A stretch of 64,000 bases of DNA from Sphingomonas aerolata (GTDB lineage Bacteria > Pseudomonadota > Alphaproteobacteria > Sphingomonadales > Sphingomonadaceae): assembly GCF_003046295.1 (NCBI RefSeq), contig NZ_PZZN01000002.1:558001-622000 (forward strand), given 5' to 3'. Shown here piece after piece: positions 26,601 to 34,735 of this stretch; position 1 is the first letter of the stretch; the number at the start of each line of letters is the position of its first letter. The position numbers and the translations under genes are program-made. The notes below the pieces were generated by a model, which saw nothing but the letters and a program-made list of their open reading frames with translations, ran no database searches and was not told the DNA's origin.

Positions 26601-26961
26601 GATCGAGCAGATTGAGGCCGGCGGTGCCGAGAAAGCGGGTCGAGTTCGACTGGCTGAACGTGCTGACCAGCTGCGGCAGGTCGTTAAGGACGTCACCGAT
26701 CGAGGTGCGCGCGGTCTGGGTCAGGTCCGCGGCCGAAATGGTCGTGACCGGAACGACCGACGTGGCATTCGGCGACCGGATGCGCGAGCCGGTGATCGTG
26801 ATCTCTTCCCCCTGGGCGACCGGGGCCGGCGTATCGGTCTGCACGGTCTCGTCCGAGGGGGCGGCAGGCGGTGTGGCGGCAGTCTGCGCGGCCACAACGC
26901 CCGGGATCATCGCAAACGCACTTGCCAGCGCCGTCGCACCCAAGAGTCCCGATAGCTTCAT
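23659..26961 (-). CDS. Large TonB-dependent receptor (Oar-like sphingomonad type)
   Basis: A 1100-residue receptor. It has a signal peptide (MKLSGLLGATALASAFAMIP...AAQ), a Pro/Thr-rich linker, a TonB-box-like EEITITGSRI, then a plug with SIGDVLNDLPQLVSTFSQS, LNLLDLRGLGAQRTLVLVNG with GRR, IPTDLIEAVDIVTGGNSAVY and GSDALAGVVNFRLK. These are the stock motifs of the large sphingomonad receptors for carbohydrates or aromatic compounds. The barrel has RANYGRAVRAPNLSELYSA and ends RRFYAGMTAKF with terminal Phe. Two Cys in CGRDPLGRAYTC may form an extracellular loop disulfide. A 5' hairpin covers its ribosome site. Confidence 0.9.
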   Translation of the reverse strand: MKLSGLLGATALASAFAMIPGVVAAQTAATPPAAPSDETVQTDTPAPVAQGEEITITGSRIRSPNATSVVPVTTISAADLTQTARTSIGDVLNDLPQLVSTFSQSNSTRFLGTAGLNLLDLRGLGAQRTLVLVNGRRHVGSDILSNAVSVDVNTIPTDLIEAVDIVTGGNSAVYGSDALAGVVNFRLKSNFDGLQIRGQGGVSDEKDAGSYFVSVTGGKNFADDRGNIAVNLEYVRTEAFFASQRKEYRQNDAFITTNIDAAGAGLNGNLNFDGVPDASFFRDVRVGTFSDGGLFAFAGAGAGATAGAGCGRDPLGRAYTCNYLVQPGGGLALQTGTRVGIAGGTAANPSTTPAGAFLGGNGNTRREGVLLQLLPQLDRYSANLIAHFEVSPAFVPFVEAKYVRVDSVGLGGSGPAFYTGSTIDGLYERPRLDNPYLNTGTRAALTTQALASANNFINPTSGAVIGQTLNADGSVLRTREQNRDILINQINAGTTRLIMRKNLTDLGSRREDARRETYRFVAGVRGDFNDTWNYEVSANYGEFTERTRVLGNVDTQRLALALDAVRNPAGQIVCGAQLDANRANAGPLIATPGQDLNGNAANLAADIAACQPINPFGTGSISDAARSYVLRNTESAGKITQLDLIATMSGDTSKFFNLPGGPIGFSVGGEYRRETNFFEADPFVSGGYTFYNALATFDPPSFEVKEAFGEVRVPLLKDLPLIQNLTLGAAGRVSDYKGSAGTVYTYNLNAEYSPVQDIRFRANYGRAVRAPNLSELYSAAGQNFASVTDPCSSDNLGRGTQFRAANCAAAGIPTSYNFIYGQTLEIMTGGNQNLNVEKSDSYTYGGVITPRFIPGLTLSVDYYNIKVNDVITAVSAQGIINNCYDSPSITDNQFCAQFQRVAAGGTGPNNEQAYRIIEGSLLQSSLNFASLKRRGIDADVSYLRTVGNTRLSAQVIYTHILESSSFLNPLQPSFADTTVGELGYPKDQVSVNLGADFGQVTFNTQFRYLSKQSVGAIENRIAFQDRAPQNLDDFSIPYYPDVLYIGAKLGVDIGERSNFYVGIDNLTDRLPPLGATGTGFGSGIFDNVGRRFYAGMTAKF

Positions 26962-26968
26962 TAAAAAC

Positions 26969-27003
26969 CCCCAATGTTTGGCGCATTCGCCTTGTTATTG
27001 GGG
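26969..27003 (-). promoter_or_regulatory. Hairpin masking the ribosome site of the large TonB receptor
   Basis: On the minus strand CCCCAAT (27003-26997) pairs with ATTGGGG (26975-26969), and inside this GGCG pairs with CGCC around AATG. The right arm contains the only purine-rich Shine-Dalgarno (GGGGG) and is followed by GTTTTTA and the ATG at 26961. Folding would hide the ribosome site, or with the T-run act as an attenuator. Confidence 0.5.
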
Positions 27004-27039
27004 CAAGCTGACGGTGCAGACGGGGCCAATCAATAAGTT

Positions 27040-27087
27040 TGTTACATTTCAGAGAGTTCGATGTCACTTTTGTACATTGGCTGTCAC
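27040..27087 (-). promoter_or_regulatory. Repeated TGTCAC boxes upstream of the large TonB receptor
   Basis: TGTCAC occurs at 27062-27067 and 27082-27087, with TGTTAC at 27040-27045, spaced 22 and 20 bases, close to two helical turns. They lie in the short gap between the PHA-locus thiolase and the receptor and may be an operator for an unknown regulator. No -35/-10 pair was clear. Confidence 0.3.
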
Positions 27088-27089
27088 AT

Positions 27090-28301
27090 TCATGCAACAA
27101 TTGGTACGAAACGTTGCCTTTCTAGGCACATAGCGATTCCCATGCCGCCGCCGATGCACAGCGTGGCAAGGCCCTTGCTCGCGTCGCGCTTCTCCATCTC
27201 GTAGATCAGCGTGGTGAGCACACGCGCGCCGCTGGCGCCGATGGGGTGGCCGATCGCGATCGCGCCGCCATTGACGTTGACCTTGTCGGCATCCCAGCCG
27301 AGCTCCTTGCCGACCGACAGAGCCTGGGCGGCAAACGCCTCGTTCGCCTCGATCAGGTCGAGATCGGCGATCGTCCAGCCGGCCTTCACCAGCGCACGGC
27401 GCGTGGCGGGGACGGGGCCGATGCCCATGATCGACGGATCGACGCCGGCCGAGGCCCAGCTGCGGATCGTCGCGAGTACCGGACTGCCGCGGCGCTCGGC
27501 CTCGTCGCGGCGCATCAGCACCAGCGCGGCGGCGCCGTCGTTGAGGCCGCTCGCATTCGCCGCGGTGACGGTGCCGTCCTTCTTGAACGCCGGCCGTACG
27601 CCCGACACGCTCTCGATCGTCGCGCCCGCGCGGATATATTCGTCGTCGCTGACGATCGTGTCGCCCTTGCGGCCGGCGATCGTCACCGGTGCGATCTCGT
27701 CCTTGAACCGGCCCGATCCGCGAGCCGCCTCCGCCTTGTTCTGCGAGGCGACCGAGAAGACGTCCTGTTCGCTGCGTGTCACCTGATATTGCTCGGCGAG
27801 ATTTTCGGCGGTGATGCCCATGTGATAGCCGTTGAACACGTCGGTCAGGCCATCGCTGACCATCGTGTCGACAAGGCTGAGATTGCCCATCTTCTGGCCC
27901 CCGCGGATCGACTGGGCATGCGCGGACAGCGACATGGATTCCTGCCCGCCCGCGACGACGATCGTCGCGTCGCCGGTCTGGATCGCCTGACATGCCAGCG
28001 CGACCGCGCGCAGCCCGGAGCCGCAGACCTGGTTGACGCCCCAGGCGGGGACTTCCTTGGGAACGCCCGCCGCCATCGACGCCCGACGCGCAGGATTCTG
28101 CCCCTGCGCCGCGGTCAGCACCTGGCCGAGGATCACTTCGGAGACATCGGCGCCGTCGACACCGGCCTGCGCGAGTGCCGCCTCGATCGCGGTCCGGCCG
28201 AGTTCATGCGCGGGGACGGTGGCGAAGGCGCCGAGGAAGCTGCCGACCGGCGTACGCTTGGCGGCGGTGATGACAATGTCGCTGGGGTGGGTGGCGGTCA
28301 T
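27090..28301 (-). CDS. phaA: Acetyl-CoA C-acetyltransferase of the PHA locus
   Basis: A 403-residue thiolase that makes acetoacetyl-CoA, the first step to polyhydroxybutyrate. The acylated Cys is in [17 protein letters not shown], then [41 protein letters not shown] and the second Cys in [12 protein letters not shown]. The start at 28301 ([20 protein letters not shown]) has AGAGGA upstream; the frame runs further upstream only as antisense or out-of-frame phaC. Its start is 32 bases after the phaC stop on the same strand, so the two form an operon. The reductase gene phaB is not in the window. Confidence 0.9.
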   Translation of the reverse strand: MTATHPSDIVITAAKRTPVGSFLGAFATVPAHELGRTAIEAALAQAGVDGADVSEVILGQVLTAAQGQNPARRASMAAGVPKEVPAWGVNQVCGSGLRAVALACQAIQTGDATIVVAGGQESMSLSAHAQSIRGGQKMGNLSLVDTMVSDGLTDVFNGYHMGITAENLAEQYQVTRSEQDVFSVASQNKAEAARGSGRFKDEIAPVTIAGRKGDTIVSDDEYIRAGATIESVSGVRPAFKKDGTVTAANASGLNDGAAALVLMRRDEAERRGSPVLATIRSWASAGVDPSIMGIGPVPATRRALVKAGWTIADLDLIEANEAFAAQALSVGKELGWDADKVNVNGGAIAIGHPIGASGARVLTTLIYEMEKRDASKGLATLCIGGGMGIAMCLERQRFVPIVA

Positions 28302-28333
28302 GACGGGTCCTCTCGTTTCGAGAATGCAATACG

Positions 28334-29419
28334 CTAGCCGAGCGAATCTATCCAGTTCGCGAGCGGCTCCCAGAGCTGGTCGCGGGCGCGGCTGCCGACG
28401 ATCATGCCGACATGGCCGGCATCGACGTCGCGCCGGTCCGCGAGCCCGATCGCGGTGGCGGCGGGCACGATCCGGTCGTTGCGCGCGACGAATTCGACCG
28501 CGGGGCAGGACAACGCCAGCGGGGCGATCGAGCGACCGGCAATCCGCCACAGACCGCGTCCGGGCAGGTCCCTGGCGAGCATGTCCCCGAACAGCGCGGC
28601 AGCTGCGGCAGCTGGGAGCGGCGCACCCGCATTCGCCCAGTCCTCCAGCCTGACGAACGCACGCGCGGCGGGGCTGGTCGGATCGCGGTCGCCGAACGTC
28701 TCGTATTTCGCGATCGTCTGCGCGGGCGCGAGCTGCCAGAACCCGCTTTGCAGCACTTCCATCGGCAACAGCCCCGTCTGGCGCGCGAACGGCGCGGCGG
28801 CGCGCCAAAGTCGCGCCATCTCGACACGCGCGGTCTCGCCATAGCCGGCGAAATTCCAGGGTGCCGCGATCGTCGCCAGCCCCGCCACCCGCGTCAAGGC
28901 GGCAGCGGCGACGGCGAGGGTGCCGCCCAGGCAATAGCCCACCAGGATCGGCGGGGTGGCAAACCCTTGCAGCAGGGGCAGGAGGATGCGCGCGACATGC
29001 GCGTCGAGGTCGAGGTCCCGATCCTCGGGCCCCGGCGTTCCCCAGTCGAGCAGGTGCGCATGATAGCCCCGCGTGGCCAGCCACTGCATCAGCGACGTGT
29101 CCGCGGAAAGATCGAGGATCGCCGCCGGGTTGATCAGCGAGGGCATGACGATGACCGCCGGCTTGCCCGTAGTGCCACCGCCATAGTCGCGCAGGACCGC
29201 CCGGCCGGCCGACGCGCGGATCGGGCGGGGCGGCAAAGGCAGATCCCGGGGCGCGGCCTGATAGCGGTCGAGCCCGGCCAGCGCCCGCGCGCGGCGGTCG
29301 GGCGATGCTGCGGTTTCGTTGCGCAACATGGCGAGGAACAGCGGCAATGGCCGTGGACCATGTTGCGGCGCAATGTCAAAGCGCGTAGCGTTTGCCCCGG
29401 TCACGTGGAGGGGCTGCAT
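28334..29419 (-). CDS. phaC: Polyhydroxyalkanoate synthase-like alpha/beta hydrolase (PhaC)
   Basis: A PhaC-type protein of about 361 residues, the size of class III synthases. The lipase-like box with Cys nucleophile is [13 protein letters not shown], with a catalytic Asp in ARNDRIVPA and His in [18 protein letters not shown] and [13 protein letters not shown] are synthase-family pieces. The N-terminus [13 protein letters not shown] is conserved, so translation must start before it: the ATG at 29419 (MQPLHVTG) or GTG at 29404. The ATG at 29419 touches the phaR start at 29420 on the other strand. It polymerises hydroxyacyl-CoA on the granule surface; no PhaE partner was found. Confidence 0.85.
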   Translation of the reverse strand: MQPLHVTGANATRFDIAPQHGPRPLPLFLAMLRNETAASPDRRARALAGLDRYQAAPRDLPLPPRPIRASAGRAVLRDYGGGTTGKPAVIVMPSLINPAAILDLSADTSLMQWLATRGYHAHLLDWGTPGPEDRDLDLDAHVARILLPLLQGFATPPILVGYCLGGTLAVAAAALTRVAGLATIAAPWNFAGYGETARVEMARLWRAAAPFARQTGLLPMEVLQSGFWQLAPAQTIAKYETFGDRDPTSPAARAFVRLEDWANAGAPLPAAAAAALFGDMLARDLPGRGLWRIAGRSIAPLALSCPAVEFVARNDRIVPAATAIGLADRRDVDAGHVGMIVGSRARDQLWEPLANWIDSLG

Positions 29420-29992
29420 ATGAAGAAGCAAAGCACGGTCGACGGGCTTGTCATCATCAAGAAGTACGCCAACAGGCGGCTTTATAATACCGAAACATCA
29501 TCCTACATCACGCTCGATCATCTCGCGACGATGACTCGCGAGGGCCGTGACTTCAAGGTCGTCGATGCGAAGACCGAAGAGGATATCACGCACAACGTCC
29601 TCACCCAGATCATCATGGAGGAGGAAAGCCGCGGCGAGACGATGCTGCCGGTCAATTTCCTGCGCCAGCTGATCTCGATGTACGGCGATTCGATGCAGAA
29701 GATGGTGCCCGGCTATCTCGAGGCATCGATGGACAGCTTCCGCCGCAATCAGGAACAGTTCAAGACCGCGGTCGAGGGGGCGTTTGCCCATTCGCCCTTC
29801 GCCGACATTGCCAAGCGTAATCTGGCGATGTTCGACGTTGCAGCGCAGGCCTTTGCCCCCGGCAATGCTGCGGGTGCAGCATCCCCCGCACCAGCAGCCG
29901 CTAGGCCGGTGGCGACGAAGGACGAGGAGATCGCTGCCCTGCGCACCGAACTCGCCAGTCTTCAGGACAAGGTGGAAAAGCTCGGGAGCTGA
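29420..29992 (+). CDS. phaR: Polyhydroxyalkanoate synthesis repressor PhaR
   Basis: A 190-residue PhaR. The N-terminal DNA/PHA-binding domain is textbook: IIKKYANRRLYNTETSSYIT, LDHLATMTREGRDFKVVDAK, then EDITHNVLTQIIMEEE. A second accumulation-regulator segment is FLRQLISMYGDSMQKMVPGY, and the C-terminus is Ala/Pro-rich with a short coiled coil (EEIAALRTELASLQDKVEKL). It represses phasin and pha genes until granules titrate it. GGAGG lies 8 bases before the ATG. It is divergent from phaC, with no spacer. Confidence 0.93.
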   Translation: MKKQSTVDGLVIIKKYANRRLYNTETSSYITLDHLATMTREGRDFKVVDAKTEEDITHNVLTQIIMEEESRGETMLPVNFLRQLISMYGDSMQKMVPGYLEASMDSFRRNQEQFKTAVEGAFAHSPFADIAKRNLAMFDVAAQAFAPGNAAGAASPAPAAARPVATKDEEIAALRTELASLQDKVEKLGS

Positions 29993-29993
29993 C

Positions 29994-30179
29994 ATGGCAC
30001 CGCTGCTGTGGACGGCGAGCGGTGGCTTTGCGGCGCTCGCGATCGCATCGGGTCTGGGCGCCCGCCGTCGCCATCGGCGGCGCGATCCCGACGCGGTCGG
30101 CTGGGTCGACTGGCCGACCGTCCAGATGCTTTCGCTGATCGGGCTGGCGGTAACGATCGGGCTGGCGTTCAAGACCTAG
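29994..30179 (+). CDS. Small membrane protein downstream of phaR
   Basis: A 61-residue protein with two hydrophobic segments (MAPLLWTASGGFAALAIASG and VQMLSLIGLAVTIGLAFK) separated by a basic loop (ARRRHRRR). The ATG follows the phaR stop after one base and uses GGGAG inside the phaR end, so it is almost surely co-translated. No family was recognised. It could be a small inner-membrane protein of the PHA locus, but nothing ties it to granules beyond position. Confidence 0.6.
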   Translation: MAPLLWTASGGFAALAIASGLGARRRHRRRDPDAVGWVDWPTVQMLSLIGLAVTIGLAFKT

Positions 30180-30263
30180 CTGGCGGGGCGGCGGCCGAGC
30201 CGCGGCCTCGACGTTCGGCCGTGCGCCGGTTACTATCTGCGCCAACCGTCAGGAGGGCAGGGC

Positions 30264-31124
30264 ATGGACACGCTGGTGAGCACCGAATGGTTGGCGAACG
30301 CGCTCGAGACCAGCGTCCCGGGCGCTGGCGATCTGCGGGTCGTCGACGCGACTTATGCCGAAGGTCGCGACGCCGCGGCGGACTATGCGGCGGCGCATAT
30401 CCCGGGCGCGGTGTTCATGAACCTCGCCGAGCTTCGCGACACCGACAGCGACCTGCCCAACATGCTGCCGTCGCCCGCCAAGTTCGCCAGCCGGATGCAG
30501 TCGCTCGGGCTCGGCGACGGCAGCCGCATCGTGCTTTACGACAGCTCGCCCTGGCGCACCGCGGCACGCGCCTGGTGGATGCTGCGGACCTTTGGTGCGC
30601 ACAATGTCGCGATCCTCGACGGCGGTCTGGCCAAATGGCAGGCCGAAGGGCGTGAGACGGAGTCGGGCAAGCGGGCGGTGCGGCATCGCCACTTCACCAT
30701 CTGGGCCGACAACAAGGCTGTTCGCACGAAGGACCAGATGACCGCGAACCTGTCGAGCGGCGCCGAGCAGGTCGTCGATGCACGCTCCGCCGCCCGGTTC
30801 ACCGGTGCCGAGGCGGACCCGCGACCTGGCACCGCATCGGGGCATATCCCCGGATCCAAATCACTGCCCTATGCCACGCTGTTCAACGCGGACGGCACGT
30901 GGAAGACCGGCGACGCGCTGCGATCGGCATTCGAGGGCGCGGGCATCGATCTGGCAAGGCCGATCGTGACGACCTGTGGATCGGGAATCACCGCGGCGGT
31001 GCTGGCGTTCGGGGCGCACCTCCTTGGCAACGAAGCCGCGCTGTACGACGGCAGCTGGTCGGAATGGGGCGGCGATCCGTCGACGCCGAAGGCAATGGGC
31101 GCGAAGGCGACAGGAACGCAATGA
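30264..31124 (+). CDS. sseA: 3-mercaptopyruvate sulfurtransferase
   Basis: A 286-residue tandem-rhodanese sulfurtransferase. The first, inactive domain shows VVDATY and HIPGAVFMNLAELRD. The second has VVDARSAARFTG, GHIPGSKSLPY and the active-site loop TTCGSGITAAVLAFG. CGSG(V/I)TA is the mercaptopyruvate-specific loop, unlike the thiosulfate-type CRxGxx. It moves sulfane sulfur from 3-mercaptopyruvate to thiol acceptors. GGAGGGC precedes the ATG. Its stop overlaps the start of the metC-like gene by 4 bases, linking two sulfur-amino-acid enzymes. Confidence 0.93.
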   Translation: MDTLVSTEWLANALETSVPGAGDLRVVDATYAEGRDAAADYAAAHIPGAVFMNLAELRDTDSDLPNMLPSPAKFASRMQSLGLGDGSRIVLYDSSPWRTAARAWWMLRTFGAHNVAILDGGLAKWQAEGRETESGKRAVRHRHFTIWADNKAVRTKDQMTANLSSGAEQVVDARSAARFTGAEADPRPGTASGHIPGSKSLPYATLFNADGTWKTGDALRSAFEGAGIDLARPIVTTCGSGITAAVLAFGAHLLGNEAALYDGSWSEWGGDPSTPKAMGAKATGTQ

Positions 31125-32332
31125 CCGAAACGACAAGGCCGGTCGGCGACGCCACCAAGGTGGTGCTCGCCGGACGTCGCGCGGAATGGACTCGTGGTGT
31201 CGGGGAAGGGGCGATCGTCAGTCCGCCGGTCTGGCGGGCGTCGACGATCCTGTACGATTCCGTCGGCCATCTTCGCGACAGCGCGACCCGCGATACGCAT
31301 CACCGGCTGTTCTACGGTCGCAAGGGCACGCCGACGCAGTGGAGTCTTGCGGATGCGCTGACCACGCTCGAACCCGGGGCGGAGGGCACGTTCCTCTATG
31401 GATCGGGCGTCGCGGCGATCGCGGCGGCTTTGCTCTCGGTGCTGTCGCCGGGCGACGAACTGCTGCTGGTCGACAGCGCCTATGACCCGACGCGCGGGAT
31501 GGCGAACGGCCTGCTCAAGCGGTTCGGCATCATGACCCGCTTCTACGACCCGCTGATCGGTGCGGGGATCGCCGACCTGATCGGCGAGCAGACCCGTGCG
31601 ATCTTCATGGAAAGTCCCGGCTCGCTCAGCTTCGAGGTGCAGGACATCCCCGCGATCGTCGCGGCGGCGCGCGCGCGCGGCGTGACGACCCTGCTCGACA
31701 ATACCTGGGCGACGCCGCTGTTCTTTCCGGCGATCGGCCACGGTGTCGACCTGACGATCCTGGCGTGCACCAAATATGTCGTCGGCCATTCGGACGCGAT
31801 GCTCGGATCGGTGACGGCAGGGCCCGGCCATTTCAAGGCGCTGCGCGAGACGAGCTTCCAGCTGGGGCAGATCGCCAGTCCCGACGACTGCTGGCTCGGT
31901 AGTCGTGGGCTGCGGACGATGGCGGTCCGGCTGGCCCAGCACCAGTCGAGCGCATTGGCGATCGCGCAGTGGCTGGAGGCGCGTCCGGAGGTGGCGCAGG
32001 TGCTGCATCCTGCCCTGCCCGGATGCCCGGGGCACGACCTGTTCATGCGTGATTTCAAGGGATCGAGCGGGCTGTTCTCGTTCGTGCTCGATGGCGGTGA
32101 CGACGCGTCGCGGGCCGCGCTGATCGACACGCTCGAGCTGTTCGGGATCGGCTATAGCTGGGGCGGGTTCGAAAGCTTGGCACTGCCGGTCGATCCGCAC
32201 CGCTATCGCAGCGTCACCCGCCGCGAGGTTGCCGGGCCGATGATCCGCCTTCAGATCGGGCTCGAGGACCCGGCGGACCTGATCGCCGATCTCGATGCGG
32301 GGCTTGCTGCCTTTCGGGCGGTGCGCGGCTAG
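31121..32332 (+). CDS. metC: Cystathionine beta-lyase
   Basis: A 403-residue PLP enzyme of the Cys/Met metabolism family. Motifs are SPPVWRASTILYDSV, FYGRKGTPTQWSLADAL, LYGSGVAAIAAAL, LLDNTWATPLFFP and the PLP lysine in LACTKYVVGHSDAMLGS. YSWGGFESLALP near the end is the beta-lyase form rather than the gamma-synthase or gamma-lyase form. It splits cystathionine to homocysteine, pyruvate and ammonia in methionine synthesis. The ATG overlaps the sseA stop (ATGA), indicating an operon. Confidence 0.9.
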   Translation: MTETTRPVGDATKVVLAGRRAEWTRGVGEGAIVSPPVWRASTILYDSVGHLRDSATRDTHHRLFYGRKGTPTQWSLADALTTLEPGAEGTFLYGSGVAAIAAALLSVLSPGDELLLVDSAYDPTRGMANGLLKRFGIMTRFYDPLIGAGIADLIGEQTRAIFMESPGSLSFEVQDIPAIVAAARARGVTTLLDNTWATPLFFPAIGHGVDLTILACTKYVVGHSDAMLGSVTAGPGHFKALRETSFQLGQIASPDDCWLGSRGLRTMAVRLAQHQSSALAIAQWLEARPEVAQVLHPALPGCPGHDLFMRDFKGSSGLFSFVLDGGDDASRAALIDTLELFGIGYSWGGFESLALPVDPHRYRSVTRREVAGPMIRLQIGLEDPADLIADLDAGLAAFRAVRG

Positions 32333-32374
32333 CGACCTTGCTCGCCGGACGTGATCGGGTACAGCGTGCCGGCC

Positions 32375-33028
32375 ATGCACACAGAACCGCGCGACGCTGG
32401 AGGCCCGGTCTTCGATACGGCGTTTCAGGCCAAGCTCGAGCTGCTGTTCCGCTGGCGCCGTGATGTCCGCCGGTTCCGGCGCGACGCGCTGCCCGCAGGC
32501 GCAGTGGACGCGCTGCTCGCGATCGCCGACGCCGCGCCGTCGGTGGGGCTCAGCCAGCCCTGGCGGTTCGTGACGATCGATGACTCCGCCCGACGCGACG
32601 CGATTTGCGCGGACTTTGCCGCCTGCAACGCAGCCGCGCTGGCCGGGCAAGACGAGGCGCGTGCCGCGCTCTACGCCCGGTTGAAGCTCGCCGGGCTCGA
32701 GCAGGCGCCCGTCCACATCGCGGTGTTCGTTGAACCCGATCCTAGCCAGGGTCATGGTCTGGGGCGTCAGACCATGCCGGAAAGCGTCGCCTATTCCGCC
32801 GTAATCGCGATCCACACATTGTGGCTGGCGGCGCGCGCGAAGGGGATCGGGCTCGGCTGGGTCTCGATCCTAGACCCCGCGCGGATCGCGCACATTGCGG
32901 GCGTACCGGACGGATGGCGGTTCGTCGGCTATCTCTGCCTCGGTTATCCCGAAAGCGACGCGGACATGCCTGAATTGGCGCGCGAGGGGTGGGAAGCGCC
33001 GCGCCGCACGCCGATCCTGCGTCGATAG
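32375..33028 (+). CDS. bluB: 5,6-dimethylbenzimidazole synthase BluB
   Basis: A 217-residue flavin-destructase of the nitroreductase fold that turns reduced FMN and oxygen into dimethylbenzimidazole, the lower ligand of vitamin B12. Typical pieces are LLFRWRRDVRRFRRDAL, DAAPSVGLSQPWRFV, TMPESVAYSAVIAIHTLWLA and GIGLGWVSILDP. The ATG at 32375 (MHTEPRDAGG) is preferred to an in-frame GTG at 32351. No other cobalamin gene and no cobalamin riboswitch is next to it. It lies 42 bases after metC. Confidence 0.92.
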   Translation: MHTEPRDAGGPVFDTAFQAKLELLFRWRRDVRRFRRDALPAGAVDALLAIADAAPSVGLSQPWRFVTIDDSARRDAICADFAACNAAALAGQDEARAALYARLKLAGLEQAPVHIAVFVEPDPSQGHGLGRQTMPESVAYSAVIAIHTLWLAARAKGIGLGWVSILDPARIAHIAGVPDGWRFVGYLCLGYPESDADMPELAREGWEAPRRTPILRR

Positions 33029-33250
33029 GCCGGCGCGCACCCGAGCGTTGTGACCGAGACGGTGTGGCCGGTGCGCAACATCCATGGCGTCAACACCGCG
33101 CCTGGCGCAATAATCGCTTGTGCAGTGTATCAACGACTGTCATTCATTTGTCACCGCAGGAAAGACCGTGCTCGGAGGCCATGCCTCGATAGATGCGGCG
33201 TCCGCGGGTGCAGGCGGGGACATCGAATTTCCAGTTTCGAAAGGGAAACG

Positions 33251-34099
33251 ATGCGCTTCTCCACTATCCTCTTCGGCAGCCTCGCGCTGGCTGCCGCACC
33301 CCCTGCGTTCGCGCAGGATACGGCGCCACCCAAGGACGTCACGGTCAGCGGATCGGTCGGACTTGTCAGCGACTATCGCTTTCGCGGTGTGTCGCAGTCG
33401 GACGAAAATCTCGCGGTCCAGGGCGGCATCACGATCGCGCACAAGAGCGGCGTCTATATCGGCACCTGGGGATCGAACCTCGCCGGCTGGGGCACGTTCG
33501 GCGGCGCCAACATGGAGCTCGACCTGATCGCCGGGTACAAGCTTCCCGTCGGCGGCGGTACGCTCGACGTCGGCGCGACCTGGTACATGTACCCGTCGGG
33601 CTTCGACAATACCGACTTCATCGAGCCCTATGCCAAGCTCTCGGGCACCGCCGGCCCGGTCGCGCTGACCGCGGGCGTCGCCTATGCGCCCAAGCAGCAG
33701 GCGCTGGGGCCTTGGTATTCGAACGGCACCTCGGCCGCCAACGGGGTCTATGACCGCGTCAACGCCAAGGATTCGAACCTGTATTTGTGGGGCGATGTCA
33801 GCAGCGGCATTCCCGATACCGGGCTGACCGTGAAGGCGCATGTCGGCTATTCGAACGGCAACAAGGGGCTCGGGCCATTCGCCACCAGCGTGTCGCCGAC
33901 CGGCGAATATTTCGACTGGCTGGTGGGTGCCGATTACGTGATTCCGGGCACGCCGCTGACCTTGGGCGTTGCCTATGTCGATACCGACATCAGCAAGGCG
34001 GAGTCGGCGTATCTCCAGCCGAGCTTCAGCCGTGGGCAGGACGGCGTCGGTTCGATCGCCAACGGGAAGGTGCTGGCGTCGCTGACCGCCGCGTTCTGA
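33251..34099 (+). CDS. TorF-family putative porin (TIGR02001)
   Basis: A 282-residue outer-membrane protein: signal peptide MRFSTILFGSLALAAAPPAFA, then the family signature VSGSVGLVSDYRFRGVSQSD and strand pairs such as KSGVYIGTWGSNLAGWGTFG, AGYKLPVGGGTLDVGATWY and YPSGFDNTDFIEPYAKLSG. It ends in Phe (LASLTAAF). Function is presumed porin-like; in other proteobacteria relatives lie near nitrogen-regulatory genes, not seen here. AAAGGGAAACG precedes the ATG. The 222-base gap before it shows no other gene. Confidence 0.85.
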   Translation: MRFSTILFGSLALAAAPPAFAQDTAPPKDVTVSGSVGLVSDYRFRGVSQSDENLAVQGGITIAHKSGVYIGTWGSNLAGWGTFGGANMELDLIAGYKLPVGGGTLDVGATWYMYPSGFDNTDFIEPYAKLSGTAGPVALTAGVAYAPKQQALGPWYSNGTSAANGVYDRVNAKDSNLYLWGDVSSGIPDTGLTVKAHVGYSNGNKGLGPFATSVSPTGEYFDWLVGADYVIPGTPLTLGVAYVDTDISKAESAYLQPSFSRGQDGVGSIANGKVLASLTAAF

Positions 34100-34197
34100 C
34101 GTAGCGCGGGTGCTGTCGTCGTCCTGGCGTTCGGCTGGGACGGCGGGCGCGCGCGGTTGCGGCATTTTGCACGGCCGCTTCCTGCCTCCCTCTCGTC

Positions 34198-34217
34198 ACC
34201 CCAGCGGAAGCTGGGGT
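34198..34217. repeat. REP-like palindrome downstream of torF
   Basis: A perfect 8-bp palindrome around GGAA (accccagc / gctggggt). It resembles the C-type palindromes at 39173-39213 and 39738-39841 in being a GC hairpin with a GAA-type loop. Confidence 0.5.
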
Positions 34218-34265
34218 ATCCTACGGAGCAGGGGCGGGCGGGCGGGGTGGCCATCGACCGAACAC

Positions 34266-34303
34266 GAAAAAGGGCGGCCCCCCTGCGGGAGCCGCCCTTT
34301 TTC
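34266..34303. terminator. Bidirectional intrinsic terminator
   Basis: A 13-bp stem (34266-34278 with 34291-34303) carries AAAAA on one side and TTTTT on the other, so it ends both the plus-strand torF and the minus-strand lipoprotein gene, which converge here. Confidence 0.85.
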
Positions 34304-34321
34304 GCGTCTTGCAGCAACCGA

Positions 34322-34735
34322 TCAGTTGGCGGTTGCGCGCGCATCCTGGCCGTCGCCTTCGGGGGCGGCAACGATGTCGCGCGTGGTCGAACCCTTGTCG
34401 ATCACGGTCGTGCCGGGATCGCCCGCGCTCGACCGGATGCCGGGATCGGCGGCGCTGGGGCCCGCTTCGCTCAGCACACCGGCTTCGGCAGGGCTGCGCG
34501 CAGCGGTGCCGCCGAACAGCGCGTCGAGCGTCTGGGCGTTCGCGGCGGTATCCTGTGGCCGTGCGGCACCCGGCTGCGGCGGGACCAGCGCGAAATCGGG
34601 GGGGATCACCAGCGGAGCCTGGCGGGCGACGGCGAACTCGTCCGGTCGCGCACGATCGAGGCTCTTGCCGGCGCCGCAGCCGGACAGCAACGCGACGCTC
34701 GCCAGACCGGCAGCCAGGGGCACAAACTTACGCAT
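34322..34735 (-). CDS. DUF3035 lipoprotein (BamF-like)
   Basis: A 137-residue lipoprotein. The signal is MRKFVPLAAGLASVALLSGC with the lipobox LLSGC, followed by Gly (+2), which allows sorting to the outer membrane. The mature part starts GAGKSLDRARPDEFAVARQA with PLVIPPDFALVPPQPG, the pattern of DUF3035, a family linked to the alphaproteobacterial outer-membrane assembly component BamF. The rest is low-complexity Ala/Ser/Gly. It overlaps the lspA stop by 8 bases, so a lipoprotein substrate is encoded next to its own signal peptidase. Confidence 0.75.
   Translation of the reverse strand: MRKFVPLAAGLASVALLSGCGAGKSLDRARPDEFAVARQAPLVIPPDFALVPPQPGAARPQDTAANAQTLDALFGGTAARSPAEAGVLSEAGPSAADPGIRSSAGDPGTTVIDKGSTTRDIVAAPEGDGQDARATAN

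Noticed and set aside
30869..32815. A 648-codon minus-strand open frame
   Set aside because: It runs opposite sseA, metC and bluB, which all have clear family motifs.
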